A DNA stretch of 24,925 nt, taken from assembly GCA_003136475.1 (NCBI GenBank), contig PLEQ01000260.1, positions 1-24,925 on the forward strand. The letters are read 5' to 3'. The translations under genes and the position numbers were made by a program. This DNA is from Deltaproteobacteria bacterium (lineage in GTDB: Bacteria; Bdellovibrionota_B; Oligoflexia; Oligoflexales; Bog-1112). This document shows, piece after piece, positions 14,345 to 20,533 of this stretch (the stretch's first letter is position 1; each line of letters begins with the position of its first letter). Under the pieces are notes generated by a model that was given only the letters and a program-made list of their open reading frames with translations, was not told the origin of the DNA and did no database searches.

Positions 14345-14353
14345 TGTTTTACT

Positions 14354-14590
14354 TTAATCCATTATGGCGCCGTGTCCTCGCCCATTACTGGTCCCATTTA
14401 ACACCTTGGACTTACTAAGATCTATAAGGATATTGGCTTCTGCTCTACTCACATTATGGAAAACTTCAGTATAAGTATCGTCTGATACCAAAAGTACGAA
14501 TTTGGCATATTTAAACTTTGGATTAGATTCAACCAATTTCTTGAAGTCTTCAGGCAACGTTTGAAGGAATTCCGATGGAATTATGTACAT
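14354..14590 (-). CDS. hypothetical protein, 78 aa
   Basis: AGGAG lies 5-6 nt before ATG 14590. The sequence runs MYIIPSEFLQTLPEDFKKLV, KYAKFVLLVSDDTYTEVFHN, SRAEANILIDLSKSKVLN and a glycine-rich end (GTSNGRGHGAIMD). The strand-strand-helix arrangement suggests a small alpha/beta domain. Unrecognised. It is encoded 8 nt after the HAD phosphatase copy 2. Confidence 0.8.
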   Translation of the reverse strand: MYIIPSEFLQTLPEDFKKLVESNPKFKYAKFVLLVSDDTYTEVFHNVSRAEANILIDLSKSKVLNGTSNGRGHGAIMD

Positions 14591-14598
14591 ATTGTCTC

Positions 14599-15141
14599 CT
14601 AAAATAAATGAACGTCGTATTCTTGTTCAGCATCTAACATACGGGCTGCGGTAAGCATATCTTTGTACTGAAAACCATGTAGTGCTGAGGTATTAACGAG
14701 TCTGTCCTTAAGATGTTCCATATCGTCGTCATCATCTACGATTACAAAGCTGGTAACTTCTGGATGTTTATCTAACCATGCCTGAATTTCTAGTCCTCGT
14801 GGAACTTCATTGCCTTCTTTATAAATGGCAGGAGTCACATCAATAATTGCATCAGCTACCAATTTAGCAGGCCAGAGGATTTTCTTGAGAGTCTGTACGG
14901 TTTCCCCAAAACGCCAAGTGGAAGAAACTACAATCTTTAGATCTGGAATGCGGCCCATGAGAGCTTCCATGTTGGAAAGGGCAATAGGACAGAATTCTTG
15001 TGCAATGTATTCTTTTAAGGAGCCTTTCCAATCGGCGTACATTTCATTTTCCCACTTACTCTGATCCCTATGGGAATGCCAAAATGTAGCCGACTGATGA
15101 GAATTTAAGACGCCATCAAAATCTAAAAATAAAACTTTCAT
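14599..15141 (-). CDS. HAD-superfamily phosphatase, HAD_SAK_2-like (copy 2)
   Basis: 180 aa starting at ATG 15141, which overlaps the upstream stop as ATGA; the long upstream in-frame extension would run through the preceding gene. Motif I FLDFDGVLNS (D7, D9), motif II SSTWR (73-77), motif IV VDDDDDM (135-141). Same arrangement as the copy at 3253-3744, including CPIALSNME/CPIACSNLQ after motif I, so the two are paralogues or independent acquisitions of the same family. Predicted phosphomonoesterase, possibly on nucleic-acid ends. No Shine-Dalgarno sequence; translation is probably coupled. Confidence 0.9.
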   Translation of the reverse strand: MKVLFLDFDGVLNSHQSATFWHSHRDQSKWENEMYADWKGSLKEYIAQEFCPIALSNMEALMGRIPDLKIVVSSTWRFGETVQTLKKILWPAKLVADAIIDVTPAIYKEGNEVPRGLEIQAWLDKHPEVTSFVIVDDDDDMEHLKDRLVNTSALHGFQYKDMLTAARMLDAEQEYDVHLF

Positions 15142-15386
15142 TTGGTTTTGGCTTTCCGGATTGGACGTACTCTTGTATGGTGGACATCTCGCCATTGTGA
15201 GCACGGTTTTCCTGAAATCGTATGAAAAGGTGTAACGTGGTACAGAATACGATATCCGCCATCGCAAATGGGCTGACGGAAATCATATTCTGTTACAGGT
15301 TCCCAACCATCATAACGAACTCGTATCCACTGATTGAGCCACCATACCTCAATAAATTCATTCTTTATAGGAATGGGATGTTTCAT
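15138..15386 (-). CDS. hypothetical protein, 82 aa
   Basis: Starts at ATG 15386 (ATGA overlap with the upstream gene). Tryptophan- and arginine-rich beta pattern: FIEVWWLNQWIRVRYDGWEP, YDFRQPICDGGYRILYHVTP, then a basic tail (HHTRVRPIRKAKTK). A small beta-barrel nucleic-acid-binding protein would fit, but this is a guess from composition. No family recognised. Confidence 0.78.
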   Translation of the reverse strand: MKHPIPIKNEFIEVWWLNQWIRVRYDGWEPVTEYDFRQPICDGGYRILYHVTPFHTISGKPCSQWRDVHHTRVRPIRKAKTK

Positions 15387-15601
15387 TTAGAGGATTTTTC
15401 TCGTTTTGTATTTTTTCTTTTATCCGCAAATTTCAAACCAAGCTCAATACCGAGATATACACCGGCCTCCATAGCGCTTTTCTCTATTGCAGGTTCGCCA
15501 TCAATATGGGGGAATCCAGGTAGCACCGGGTATTCGAGACTGTTGACAAGTTTTCGCATCCTTCTGACTGCATACTTTAGTTCGCTCTTCGATAGTTTCA
15601 T
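15383..15601 (-). CDS. hypothetical protein, 72 aa
   Basis: A basic helical protein (KLSKSELKYAVRRMRKLVNS, EKSAMEAGVYLGIELGLKF) with a highly basic C-terminus (DKRKNTKREKSSK). Coupled to both neighbours through ATGA overlaps. The AGVYLGIELGLKFA segment is amphipathic rather than membrane-spanning. Unrecognised. Confidence 0.78.
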   Translation of the reverse strand: MKLSKSELKYAVRRMRKLVNSLEYPVLPGFPHIDGEPAIEKSAMEAGVYLGIELGLKFADKRKNTKREKSSK

Positions 15602-16044
15602 TTGGCCGATTCTTTCCGGGTATCTGAAGATAAAACCTTTCTCCCATGTGTAAGAGTCAGATAGCTTCCTTGTTTAAACTCATACCAATAATCCATCCAC
15701 GGCCCTCGGAAAGTAAGAGCGTATGTATCCGTGTGAGCAATAACCTTATGGAAGTTGTCCCTAGACGTAAACTTTGGCTTTAGACTTGCGGTGAAATTTC
15801 TGCATACATCTGTAGGATGTTTAACCTCGGTCACACTACCTTTTAGCCAGAAAGTCACCGCATTAAAGGCATGACTATGAAAGGCTTCTCTAGAACCTTT
15901 CTTAAAATGAAGTACGCCAAGTGAAAAAATAGGCTTCCATTCTATTAGAAAGTATCCAGTTACTCCGGATTCTTTTCCGCCATCTGGTTTTGTATAGAAC
16001 AATCTTGGAAACCATTTATGATTGTAAATTGATTTAAACGTCAT
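15598..16044 (-). CDS. cupin-like (RmlC-fold) protein, 148 aa
   Basis: A small single-domain protein with the cupin-type metal motif FHSHAFNAVTFWLKGSVTE (HxH at 56-58, later E73) and a second strand pair NFHKVIAHTDTYALTFRG (H99, H104). The spacing resembles cupins used as small-molecule or sugar enzymes; the function in phages is unknown. The N-terminus starts MTFKSIYNHKWFPRLFYTKP. It is part of an ATGA-linked run from 16435 to 14599. Confidence 0.75.
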   Translation of the reverse strand: MTFKSIYNHKWFPRLFYTKPDGGKESGVTGYFLIEWKPIFSLGVLHFKKGSREAFHSHAFNAVTFWLKGSVTEVKHPTDVCRNFTASLKPKFTSRDNFHKVIAHTDTYALTFRGPWMDYWYEFKQGSYLTLTHGRKVLSSDTRKESAK

Positions 16045-16208
16045 TTAACTCTCTCTTTCCGGGCGCGTACTGATTTTTGTTGAGCGCGTAAAGCAGCAGC
16101 TACCGCTTTCCATGCGGCTTTACGGATAACCGAAAGGTCAGGATTAATGATGCCAATGCTTATTGCTGCGGTTACTACTCTTTCTGCATACCGTTCTATT
16201 CTGGTCAT
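16041..16208 (-). CDS. small basic protein, 55 aa
   Basis: ATG at 16206-16208 and TGA at 16041-16043, with ATGA overlaps on both sides, which strongly supports it. The sequence is alanine- and arginine-rich and helical (ERYAERVVTAAISIGII, RKAAWKAVAAALRAQQ, RARKERVK). The C-terminal half repeats the A/K/R-rich style of the next protein's end. A nucleic-acid-binding role is possible. No family recognised. Confidence 0.75.
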   Translation of the reverse strand: MTRIERYAERVVTAAISIGIINPDLSVIRKAAWKAVAAALRAQQKSVRARKERVK

Positions 16209-16417
16209 TTAGAGGATTCTTTCCGGGCCTGTTTTGCTAGTAGGATTGCATCGCGAGCGAGCGACTTAACAACACCATCTCGATTGTGGCCAGTCACAAC
16301 ATAGGTTCGGCATTTCTCAACAAGACGGCGAAGGCGGGCGTTATCAGTCTCAAGTGTACCACGAATCTCATATAGGCAAGTCTCGTATCCGCAGTCGCAA
16401 TATTTATTTTTCGCCAT
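16205..16417 (-). CDS. hypothetical Cys-motif and coiled-coil protein, 70 aa
   Basis: Starts at ATG 16417 (AGGGA 9 nt upstream; a TTG at 16435 is less likely). The N-terminus KYCDCGYETC has three closely spaced cysteines, followed by a leucine/arginine heptad stretch (ETDNARLRRLVEKCRTYVV) and a basic helix (AILLAKQARKESSK). The style matches the Cys-then-coil protein at 19653-19943. It overlaps the end of the upstream gene by 14 nt. Confidence 0.8.
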   Translation of the reverse strand: MAKNKYCDCGYETCLYEIRGTLETDNARLRRLVEKCRTYVVTGHNRDGVVKSLARDAILLAKQARKESSK

Positions 16418-16760
16418 CGGTACGTCCCTTCTCAAATTGTTCGATTCGAACGCCGCAGTTACGGCATTGATAGAACTTGTCTCGATATCGTTCCCCGTTG
16501 TTGATGGATTTGAAGTCTTTGTTCGTGTGAGCGCATTCCAGTTCAGGACGAGTTAGTTGAGTCTTTTCATTATTTAGGTCATCTGCATAACCCGGAGATC
16601 TAACTAATTCCTTCTCAGTCTCTTCTGGCTCTGGCGAATTTTGCGCGAGTAGCCCGACCCAAAAACCAGAGCGAAAAGCCTGCTCGGTTGTAGGAGTGGA
16701 CCCGCGCAACTTCGCGAAGTACTTATCTAGTGCCTCCTCAACCTCTTGTGTTGTTTTCAT
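16404..16760 (-). CDS. hypothetical protein with C-terminal zinc-ribbon-like motif, 118 aa
   Basis: The start was placed at ATG 16760 (GGGGAATCGGGA upstream); an in-frame ATG at 16838 lies inside the preceding gene. The N-terminus MKTTQEVEEALDKYFAKLRG is helical; FRSGFWVGLLAQN forms a hydrophobic helix; the C-terminus ELECAHTNKD and FYQCRNCGVRIEQFEKG contribute C, H, C, C, a likely zinc site. Function unknown. Confidence 0.8.
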   Translation of the reverse strand: MKTTQEVEEALDKYFAKLRGSTPTTEQAFRSGFWVGLLAQNSPEPEETEKELVRSPGYADDLNNEKTQLTRPELECAHTNKDFKSINNGERYRDKFYQCRNCGVRIEQFEKGRTDGEK

Positions 16761-16782
16761 TCCCGATTCCCCTTTGACTGTT

Positions 16783-16980
16783 TCAGTCTGCGTCACCAGA
16801 ATCGGCTTCAAAACAATAGCTGATAGTTCCCTGCTCATTCCCCGTGTCGAGGAACGCTACCAACTTCACCCATCCTTTACCAGTACGGCCCAACTCTTCG
16901 GATGCCTTCCTGCAGAGGTAATCAAAGCTGACGTGGCGAGAATGCTCCAAGATGACCTGATTCTTTTTGGGACCTCTCAT
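16783..16980 (-). CDS. hypothetical protein, 65 aa
   Basis: GGAG lies 9 nt before ATG 16980, within the tail of the upstream gene. The sequence MRGPKKNQVILEHSRHVSFD, YLCRKASEELGRTGKGWVKL, VAFLDTGNEQGTISYCFEA reads like a small alpha/beta domain with a basic start and acidic end. Unrecognised. Confidence 0.75.
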   Translation of the reverse strand: MRGPKKNQVILEHSRHVSFDYLCRKASEELGRTGKGWVKLVAFLDTGNEQGTISYCFEADSGDAD

Positions 16981-17376
16981 TTACTTATTCTCCTTCTCAG
17001 AATACTCTTTAGCCTGCATATATTCGATTTCACAAAGCGGAATAAATGTCTCAGTAGATTGATTATAAAAACGACCAGTACTGATACTCCTCTCAATTCT
17101 ATCCTTTGCTTGGGTAAGCGAATCAAAATTAACCACATGCCAACCACGATACCAGTATTCTACTTTGGAAGTGGGCTCGAATGGCTCGGTAATATACACT
17201 TTACCGGTCTTAGTCAAAACATGCACATAAAATTTTGGTAATTGGAATTGTTGATATAGCCACCCAATAGACTCGTATTTGCAATTTTCATGCCGCTTCC
17301 TATCATCACGCTTATCGGCTATAAAAGCGTATACGCACAATCCAATAAATCCTAGCAATACAAATAAAGCGATCAT
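16981..17376 (-). CDS. N-anchored membrane protein, 131 aa, leaderless
   Basis: Residues 2-19 (IALFVLLGFIGLCVYAFI) form an N-terminal membrane anchor followed by basic ADKRDDRKRHE, so the bulk is probably cytoplasmic. The soluble part has strands KFYVHVLTKTGKVYITEPFE and WYRGWHVVNFDS and a helix TQAKDRIERSIS. No Shine-Dalgarno sequence precedes the ATG; the -10 box at 17383-17388 ends 6 nt before it. No family recognised. Confidence 0.8.
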   Translation of the reverse strand: MIALFVLLGFIGLCVYAFIADKRDDRKRHENCKYESIGWLYQQFQLPKFYVHVLTKTGKVYITEPFEPTSKVEYWYRGWHVVNFDSLTQAKDRIERSISTGRFYNQSTETFIPLCEIEYMQAKEYSEKENK

Positions 17377-17382
17377 TCAGTC

Positions 17383-17410
17383 ATAATACCAAATAAATGT
17401 ATTAAGTCAA
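17383..17410 (-). promoter_or_regulatory. extended -10 promoter giving a leaderless mRNA
   Basis: On the minus strand: -35 TTGACT (17405-17410), 16-nt spacer, TG-extended -10 TGGTATTAT (hexamer 17383-17388). Six bases (GACTGA) separate it from ATG 17376, so the expected start point is the A of the ATG. TTTGACTTAATA is shared with the promoter at 10794-10821. Confidence 0.8.
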
Positions 17411-17411
17411 A

Positions 17412-17975
17412 TTAAAAATTAAAGCTCAGACAAGCTCCGGCATTGTTCATTTTAGTAGCAATCTCGCTAAGAGCCCTCTGAATATTTCGTACCTGGAACT
17501 CTATTTCTTGAGCTACAAGTCTAGTCCTAAGCGCTTCTGGCACTCCTGGCGGGAAATGTGATGAAAACTTATACAGAGGATCGTAATCAAGACTGGGTAG
17601 ACAATTAATCTGATCTAGGAGCGAGAAAAATTCTTGCTGTAACCTAAATTTTTCCATCAAGTCCCAATCCAACCTTCCATCACAAGATTTATTTAAAAGT
17701 AGATAGTTAGGATGATATCCACGAGTAGGATGCCATGATCCTGGGGGACTATGAAAAACGATAGATAGGGTACAACGTGGTTGATAACCAGTATACACTA
17801 CACCGCAGCCCAAACATTTAGATTTCCCCATAGTCATATCTATAATTTCGGGAACTTGTACTCCATATGTGGCTATCACATTCTTCCAATTATTGCTGGT
17901 ATATGGTGTAACACATGTAGCGTATCCGTTAATGCCTTCTCCTGGAATATAATCGGGCTCTGGAAGATATTTCAT
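17412..17975 (-). CDS. hypothetical protein, 187 aa
   Basis: The start was set at ATG 17975 (MKYLPEPDYIPGEG), overlapping the upstream stop as ATGA with GAGGG 9 nt upstream. It has a zinc-knuckle-like pair CLGCG (about 54-57) with CVTP and RCTL cysteines nearby, a YHPNYLLLNKSCDG motif and a helical C-terminus (PEALRTRLVAQEIEFQVRN). Phage protein of unknown family. It is the last gene before the promoter at 17383, so it probably ends a transcript. Confidence 0.8.
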   Translation of the reverse strand: MKYLPEPDYIPGEGINGYATCVTPYTSNNWKNVIATYGVQVPEIIDMTMGKSKCLGCGVVYTGYQPRCTLSIVFHSPPGSWHPTRGYHPNYLLLNKSCDGRLDWDLMEKFRLQQEFFSLLDQINCLPSLDYDPLYKFSSHFPPGVPEALRTRLVAQEIEFQVRNIQRALSEIATKMNNAGACLSFNF

Positions 17976-18196
17976 GGAAAATTTCCCTCGATGCAATTAT
18001 CAATAAATTTCTCAAGCTTTTTATGACGACCAGTAAAAATCATGTATTCTGGAGTCAAACCCCCAAGGAGTGGGTTTTCTGTACTAAACCACAGCAATGT
18101 TTTATCAAATGTCCAATATGGTCGGTTCATAGTCATATGAATATGTACTTTAGATACTAATTTATCGACAATATCGACAATGCTTTCGGATTTCAT
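17972..18196 (-). CDS. MbcA/ParS/Xre antitoxin-domain-like protein, 74 aa
   Basis: The C-terminal half, LLWFSTENPLLGGLTPEYMI then FTGRHKKLEKFID (about 34-66), fits the toxin-binding domain of Xre/MbcA/ParS antitoxins (DUF2384): W, T, NP, LGG, TP, a G-R turn and a terminal helix. The usual N-terminal helix-turn-helix is missing; only about 30 residues precede the domain. No RES-type toxin is encoded beside it. It may be an orphan antitoxin that blocks a host toxin, which is inference. Linked by ATGA to both neighbours. Confidence 0.7.
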   Translation of the reverse strand: MKSESIVDIVDKLVSKVHIHMTMNRPYWTFDKTLLWFSTENPLLGGLTPEYMIFTGRHKKLEKFIDNCIEGNFP

Positions 18197-18318
18197 TCCA
18201 CTATTCTCTTAGGGAGCCAACCAAGCCAACCATTCTCGCCACATGTCATGTCCCAGTCATGCTTCCTAACCATTTCATCTAGGGCGCTGAATATTTCTGC
18301 GATTAAAAGCCAATTCAT
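18193..18318 (-). CDS. hypothetical protein, 41 aa
   Basis: ATG at 18316-18318, TGA at 18193-18195, with ATGA overlaps at both ends. The sequence begins MNWLLIAEIFSALDEMVRKH and is followed by DWDMTCGENGWLGWLPKRI, with four tryptophans. It is too short for a family call; the double coupling is the main support. Confidence 0.65.
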   Translation of the reverse strand: MNWLLIAEIFSALDEMVRKHDWDMTCGENGWLGWLPKRIVE

Positions 18319-18500
18319 AGTCTTTTTAATCGATCTTCATAGCCCATTTTCATGGCTTCTATATCGAATTCAAACATCATTTTCATGAAAATTTTACCTT
18401 CACGATACCCATTATTGAATCCATATATGTAACTAAATAATCCTGAAAGACTTCCGGCAAAGATACATCCAGTAAAAAACCAAGCGAGCGGGTGATTCAT
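18315..18500 (-). CDS. single-span membrane protein, 61 aa
   Basis: Residues 6-27 (AWFFTGCIFAGSLSGLFSYI) form one membrane span near the N-terminus; the tail is a charged helix (REGKIFMKMMFEFDIEAMKM). GAGG lies 5-6 nt before ATG 18500. The GxxxG-like spacing in the span may permit helix packing. Function unknown. Confidence 0.78.
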   Translation of the reverse strand: MNHPLAWFFTGCIFAGSLSGLFSYIYGFNNGYREGKIFMKMMFEFDIEAMKMGYEDRLKRL

Positions 18501-18770
18501 TTAATCCTCGATATTAATGACAAATTCTTTACTATCAGGATAGTAAATTTTTACATCGACCCTATTACCATTCAAATTAACGACGACATCTGGTGGCCGT
18601 GGATTCACCAAGATCCCGGATGCATATAGGAGATCCACTTGCTTTATAAGAATTTCCCTAATGATTTCGGGAGTAACTTCAGTAACTGAAGACCCAATAA
18701 AAGAGCTTATACTATTCTTCAGTACATTTTCCATATATTCGCGTGAATATTCTTCGTTGACATCGGTCAT
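18501..18770 (-). CDS. hypothetical protein, 89 aa
   Basis: Acidic N-terminal helix (TDVNEEYSREYMENVLKNSI), a second helix (TPEIIREILIKQVDLLYASG), then strands PPDVVVNLNGNRVDVKIYYP and EFVINIED. The layout suggests a small alpha-plus-beta domain, perhaps tail or assembly related, but nothing is recognised. The ATG overlaps the upstream stop (ATGA at 18767-18770). Confidence 0.78.
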   Translation of the reverse strand: MTDVNEEYSREYMENVLKNSISSFIGSSVTEVTPEIIREILIKQVDLLYASGILVNPRPPDVVVNLNGNRVDVKIYYPDSKEFVINIED

Positions 18771-19126
18771 GATTTATTGTTCCTCCAATAAATCAGTTCA
18801 TCTGCAACTGCTTGATACTGTTCAGAGCGTCTGGCCTTACCTTCGATTTTATTTACTAGTTCGATAAAGCCTTTGTAAGTAAGGGCAACCACGTAATCGC
18901 CTGTCTCAGTTAACGTAGTAGTTAAAGGCCTCTCTGAAATTATAATATCGTTGCTGTCTTCAATATCTCGGACTTCGCTAACAATATCTTCAGCGTTAAC
19001 TCCTGGATGGGCTTTCACCAAAATATAGTTGCGATAGAAATTGGGAAATTGATCTCCTAATGTTCTAGGATCTACTTCATTGATGGGTACCAAAAGATTA
19101 TCTGATGCAAAGAATGTTTTGTTCAT
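18767..19126 (-). CDS. hypothetical protein, 119 aa
   Basis: Starts at ATG 19126, overlapping the upstream stop; there is no good Shine-Dalgarno sequence, so coupling is likely. Sequence features: DNLLVPINEVDPRTLGDQFP, NYILVKAHPGVNAEDIVSEV, strands DIIISERPLTTTLTETGDYV and a basic helix at the C-terminus (NKIEGKARRSEQYQAVADEL). An alpha/beta fold is likely; no family assigned. Confidence 0.78.
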   Translation of the reverse strand: MNKTFFASDNLLVPINEVDPRTLGDQFPNFYRNYILVKAHPGVNAEDIVSEVRDIEDSNDIIISERPLTTTLTETGDYVVALTYKGFIELVNKIEGKARRSEQYQAVADELIYWRNNKS

Positions 19127-19656
19127 GACTTTTTCGCATCACATTTCTCACAATACTCAAATCTCTGGGTTAATCCTTCATATGGGAGCCACTTATGATC
19201 GCAAGATGGAACATCGACCACCAAAGGTATAGAATTCATATGGGCTGCCACACTTAACTTAACTTTCATAGAAATGGTTTCTGAACTATCCGTACTTAAA
19301 ATATCGACCTTGATACCATTTACTAAATAATTAATGGCATCAATACAATCATCTGAGTATGAAATATCATGTTTGGATTCCAGAGGAAGCTCATCATCAA
19401 ACCGATAACCGGCAAATTGATCATCGCAATGACCCTCATCCAAAGAAAGAAGATCCTTTTCTAAAACGCGAATATAGGTATTTTTCTTACCCATATACAT
19501 ATGGTCTTCCCAGCATCCATATTCATAATACACTTCATAATCAATCGTTAATGCTTCCCGGCTTGAGTCCCAGCGCTTACCAACAATGATTCCCTCTACG
19601 TTTTGAGATTTAATAAAAACTCTGTCACCTAGATCAAATTTAAATACGTAACTCAT
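19123..19656 (-). CDS. KOW/SH3-like and zinc-binding hypothetical protein, 177 aa
   Basis: Start placed at ATG 19656 because it overlaps the upstream stop (ATGA) and follows GGAGGG. The N-terminus FDLGDRVFIKSQNVEGIIVG (7-26) is a typical small beta-barrel opening and is followed by strands YEVYYEYG and a TYIRVLEKDLLSLDEG segment. The C-terminus holds CDHKW and EYCEKCDAKKS, which look like a zinc site. The combination suggests a nucleic-acid or ribosome/RNAP-associated role, by analogy only. Confidence 0.75.
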   Translation of the reverse strand: MSYVFKFDLGDRVFIKSQNVEGIIVGKRWDSSREALTIDYEVYYEYGCWEDHMYMGKKNTYIRVLEKDLLSLDEGHCDDQFAGYRFDDELPLESKHDISYSDDCIDAINYLVNGIKVDILSTDSSETISMKVKLSVAAHMNSIPLVVDVPSCDHKWLPYEGLTQRFEYCEKCDAKKS

Positions 19657-19943
19657 AGTCCCTCCGGGCATTCAAGATCATTATGGCAACGACAAATACA
19701 AGTACTGGGATCTTTACAACCATCAGAAAAGCAGTAGTTGGATTGTTGCGATCTATTTAATGCTTTTTCTGCAATATGACACATCGTGTTCGCGGCAAGA
19801 CCATACGTAGGACCGGTCACTTTGGTGATCTCTTCCAGCGCCTCACGCAGGCGAGCGTTTTCTACCTGCATAGCCTCAACGCATTCCCCACAATATTCAC
19901 CGTGGTATTGGCCATGTTGATCGCAGTGTTCTACGTAACTCAT
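19653..19943 (-). CDS. Cys-rich coiled-coil protein, 96 aa, leaderless
   Basis: N-terminal EHCDQHGQYHGEYCGECVE carries C7, C18, C21 and His residues (zinc), then a coiled coil MQVENARLREALEEITKV (25-42) and a cysteine-rich end (CFSDGCKDP, CICRCHND, C71-C84). Similar zinc-then-coil proteins are common in phages; function unknown. No Shine-Dalgarno sequence precedes the ATG; the -10 at 19950-19955 ends 6 nt upstream. Confidence 0.82.
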   Translation of the reverse strand: MSYVEHCDQHGQYHGEYCGECVEAMQVENARLREALEEITKVTGPTYGLAANTMCHIAEKALNRSQQSNYCFSDGCKDPSTCICRCHNDLECPEGL

Positions 19944-19949
19944 GGGAAT

Positions 19950-19977
19950 AGAATATCACAAAAACCGGAAAGGTCAA
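19950..19977 (-). promoter_or_regulatory. extended -10 promoter giving a leaderless mRNA
   Basis: On the minus strand: -35 TTGACC (19972-19977), 16-nt spacer, TG-extended -10 TGATATTCT (hexamer 19950-19955). ATTCCC then ATG 19943; the predicted start point coincides with the A of the ATG. Same design as the promoters at 10794 and 17383. Confidence 0.78.
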
Positions 19978-20023
19978 GCCTTAATTCGAAGAGAGCGGAG
20001 CGACCACGGTTAATCGTTATCCG

Positions 20024-20209
20024 TTAAAAATAAGGACGTTGTTTTCTCAAATCATATTGATATCTTTGTACTTTTTTTATAAATCTATTAAAAAATGATT
20101 CTAATTCCCGTGAAGGATCATAGAGTCGAATTTTAAACTCCCACACATGAGGAGTATTTGGATCTTGCATGTACTGTATCCCAAGAATACTTTTATACAG
20201 TTTTTTCAT
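20024..20209 (-). CDS. hypothetical protein, 61 aa
   Basis: GGAGATCTAA precedes ATG 20209, which overlaps the stop of the 26-codon gene upstream (ATGA). The protein is basic: MKKLYKSILGIQYMQDPNTP, VWEFKIRLYDPSRELESFF, NRFIKKVQRYQYDLRKQRPY. It is a strand-helix protein with a basic aromatic end. Unrecognised. Eighty gene-free bases follow before the next gene and carry the promoter at 19950. Confidence 0.75.
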   Translation of the reverse strand: MKKLYKSILGIQYMQDPNTPHVWEFKIRLYDPSRELESFFNRFIKKVQRYQYDLRKQRPYF

Positions 20210-20286
20210 TTAGATCTCCAATAATTCCGTGATTGACGACAACTCAAAGCCCATCCGATCATTTCGGAGACGGCTTGTTTGGTCAT
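20206..20286 (-). CDS. tiny protein, 26 aa
   Basis: ATG at 20284-20286 with AAGGA 5-6 nt upstream, and a TGA that overlaps the next ATG. The peptide starts MTKQAVSEMIGWALSCR and ends with a basic RNYWRSK. It may be a translated leader that couples expression of the next gene, or a functional peptide. The good ribosome binding site and ATGA junction are the evidence. Confidence 0.5.
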   Translation of the reverse strand: MTKQAVSEMIGWALSCRQSRNYWRSK

Positions 20287-20296
20287 ATAGGTCCTT

Positions 20297-20530
20297 TCAA
20301 AATCCAAATAGAATACGGGCAATGGTCACGGGCCACAGGAATGGCGCGATCATAAGGCCCAAAGTTACCAGCAGTTTGTATGTCGTCATATCATATCCAG
20401 CCAGAGTTTCTTCCTTAATGGCTTGTAGAGCTTTCTGGATATTAGTTTGATATAGGACCAACTCTAGGGCGGTGATGGGACAGCCAAGAAGCCAATAGAA
20501 GAGAAACGGATGCTCTGTAATGAATTGCAT
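20297..20530 (-). CDS. two-span membrane protein, 77 aa
   Basis: Hydrophobic segments at about 8-28 (PFLFYWLLGCPITALELVLY) and 52-76 (KLLVTLGLMIAPFLWPVTIA), joined by a short charged helix (TNIQKALQAIKEETL). Both termini probably face the same side. No signal peptide and no family recognised. It starts 3 nt after the stop of the gene upstream. Confidence 0.75.
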   Translation of the reverse strand: MQFITEHPFLFYWLLGCPITALELVLYQTNIQKALQAIKEETLAGYDMTTYKLLVTLGLMIAPFLWPVTIARILFGF

Positions 20531-20533
20531 AAA

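Noticed and set aside
16783..16838. Longer start of the 16404-16760 gene
   Set aside because: It would overlap the upstream gene by 56 nt, and the ribosome binding site fits ATG 16760.
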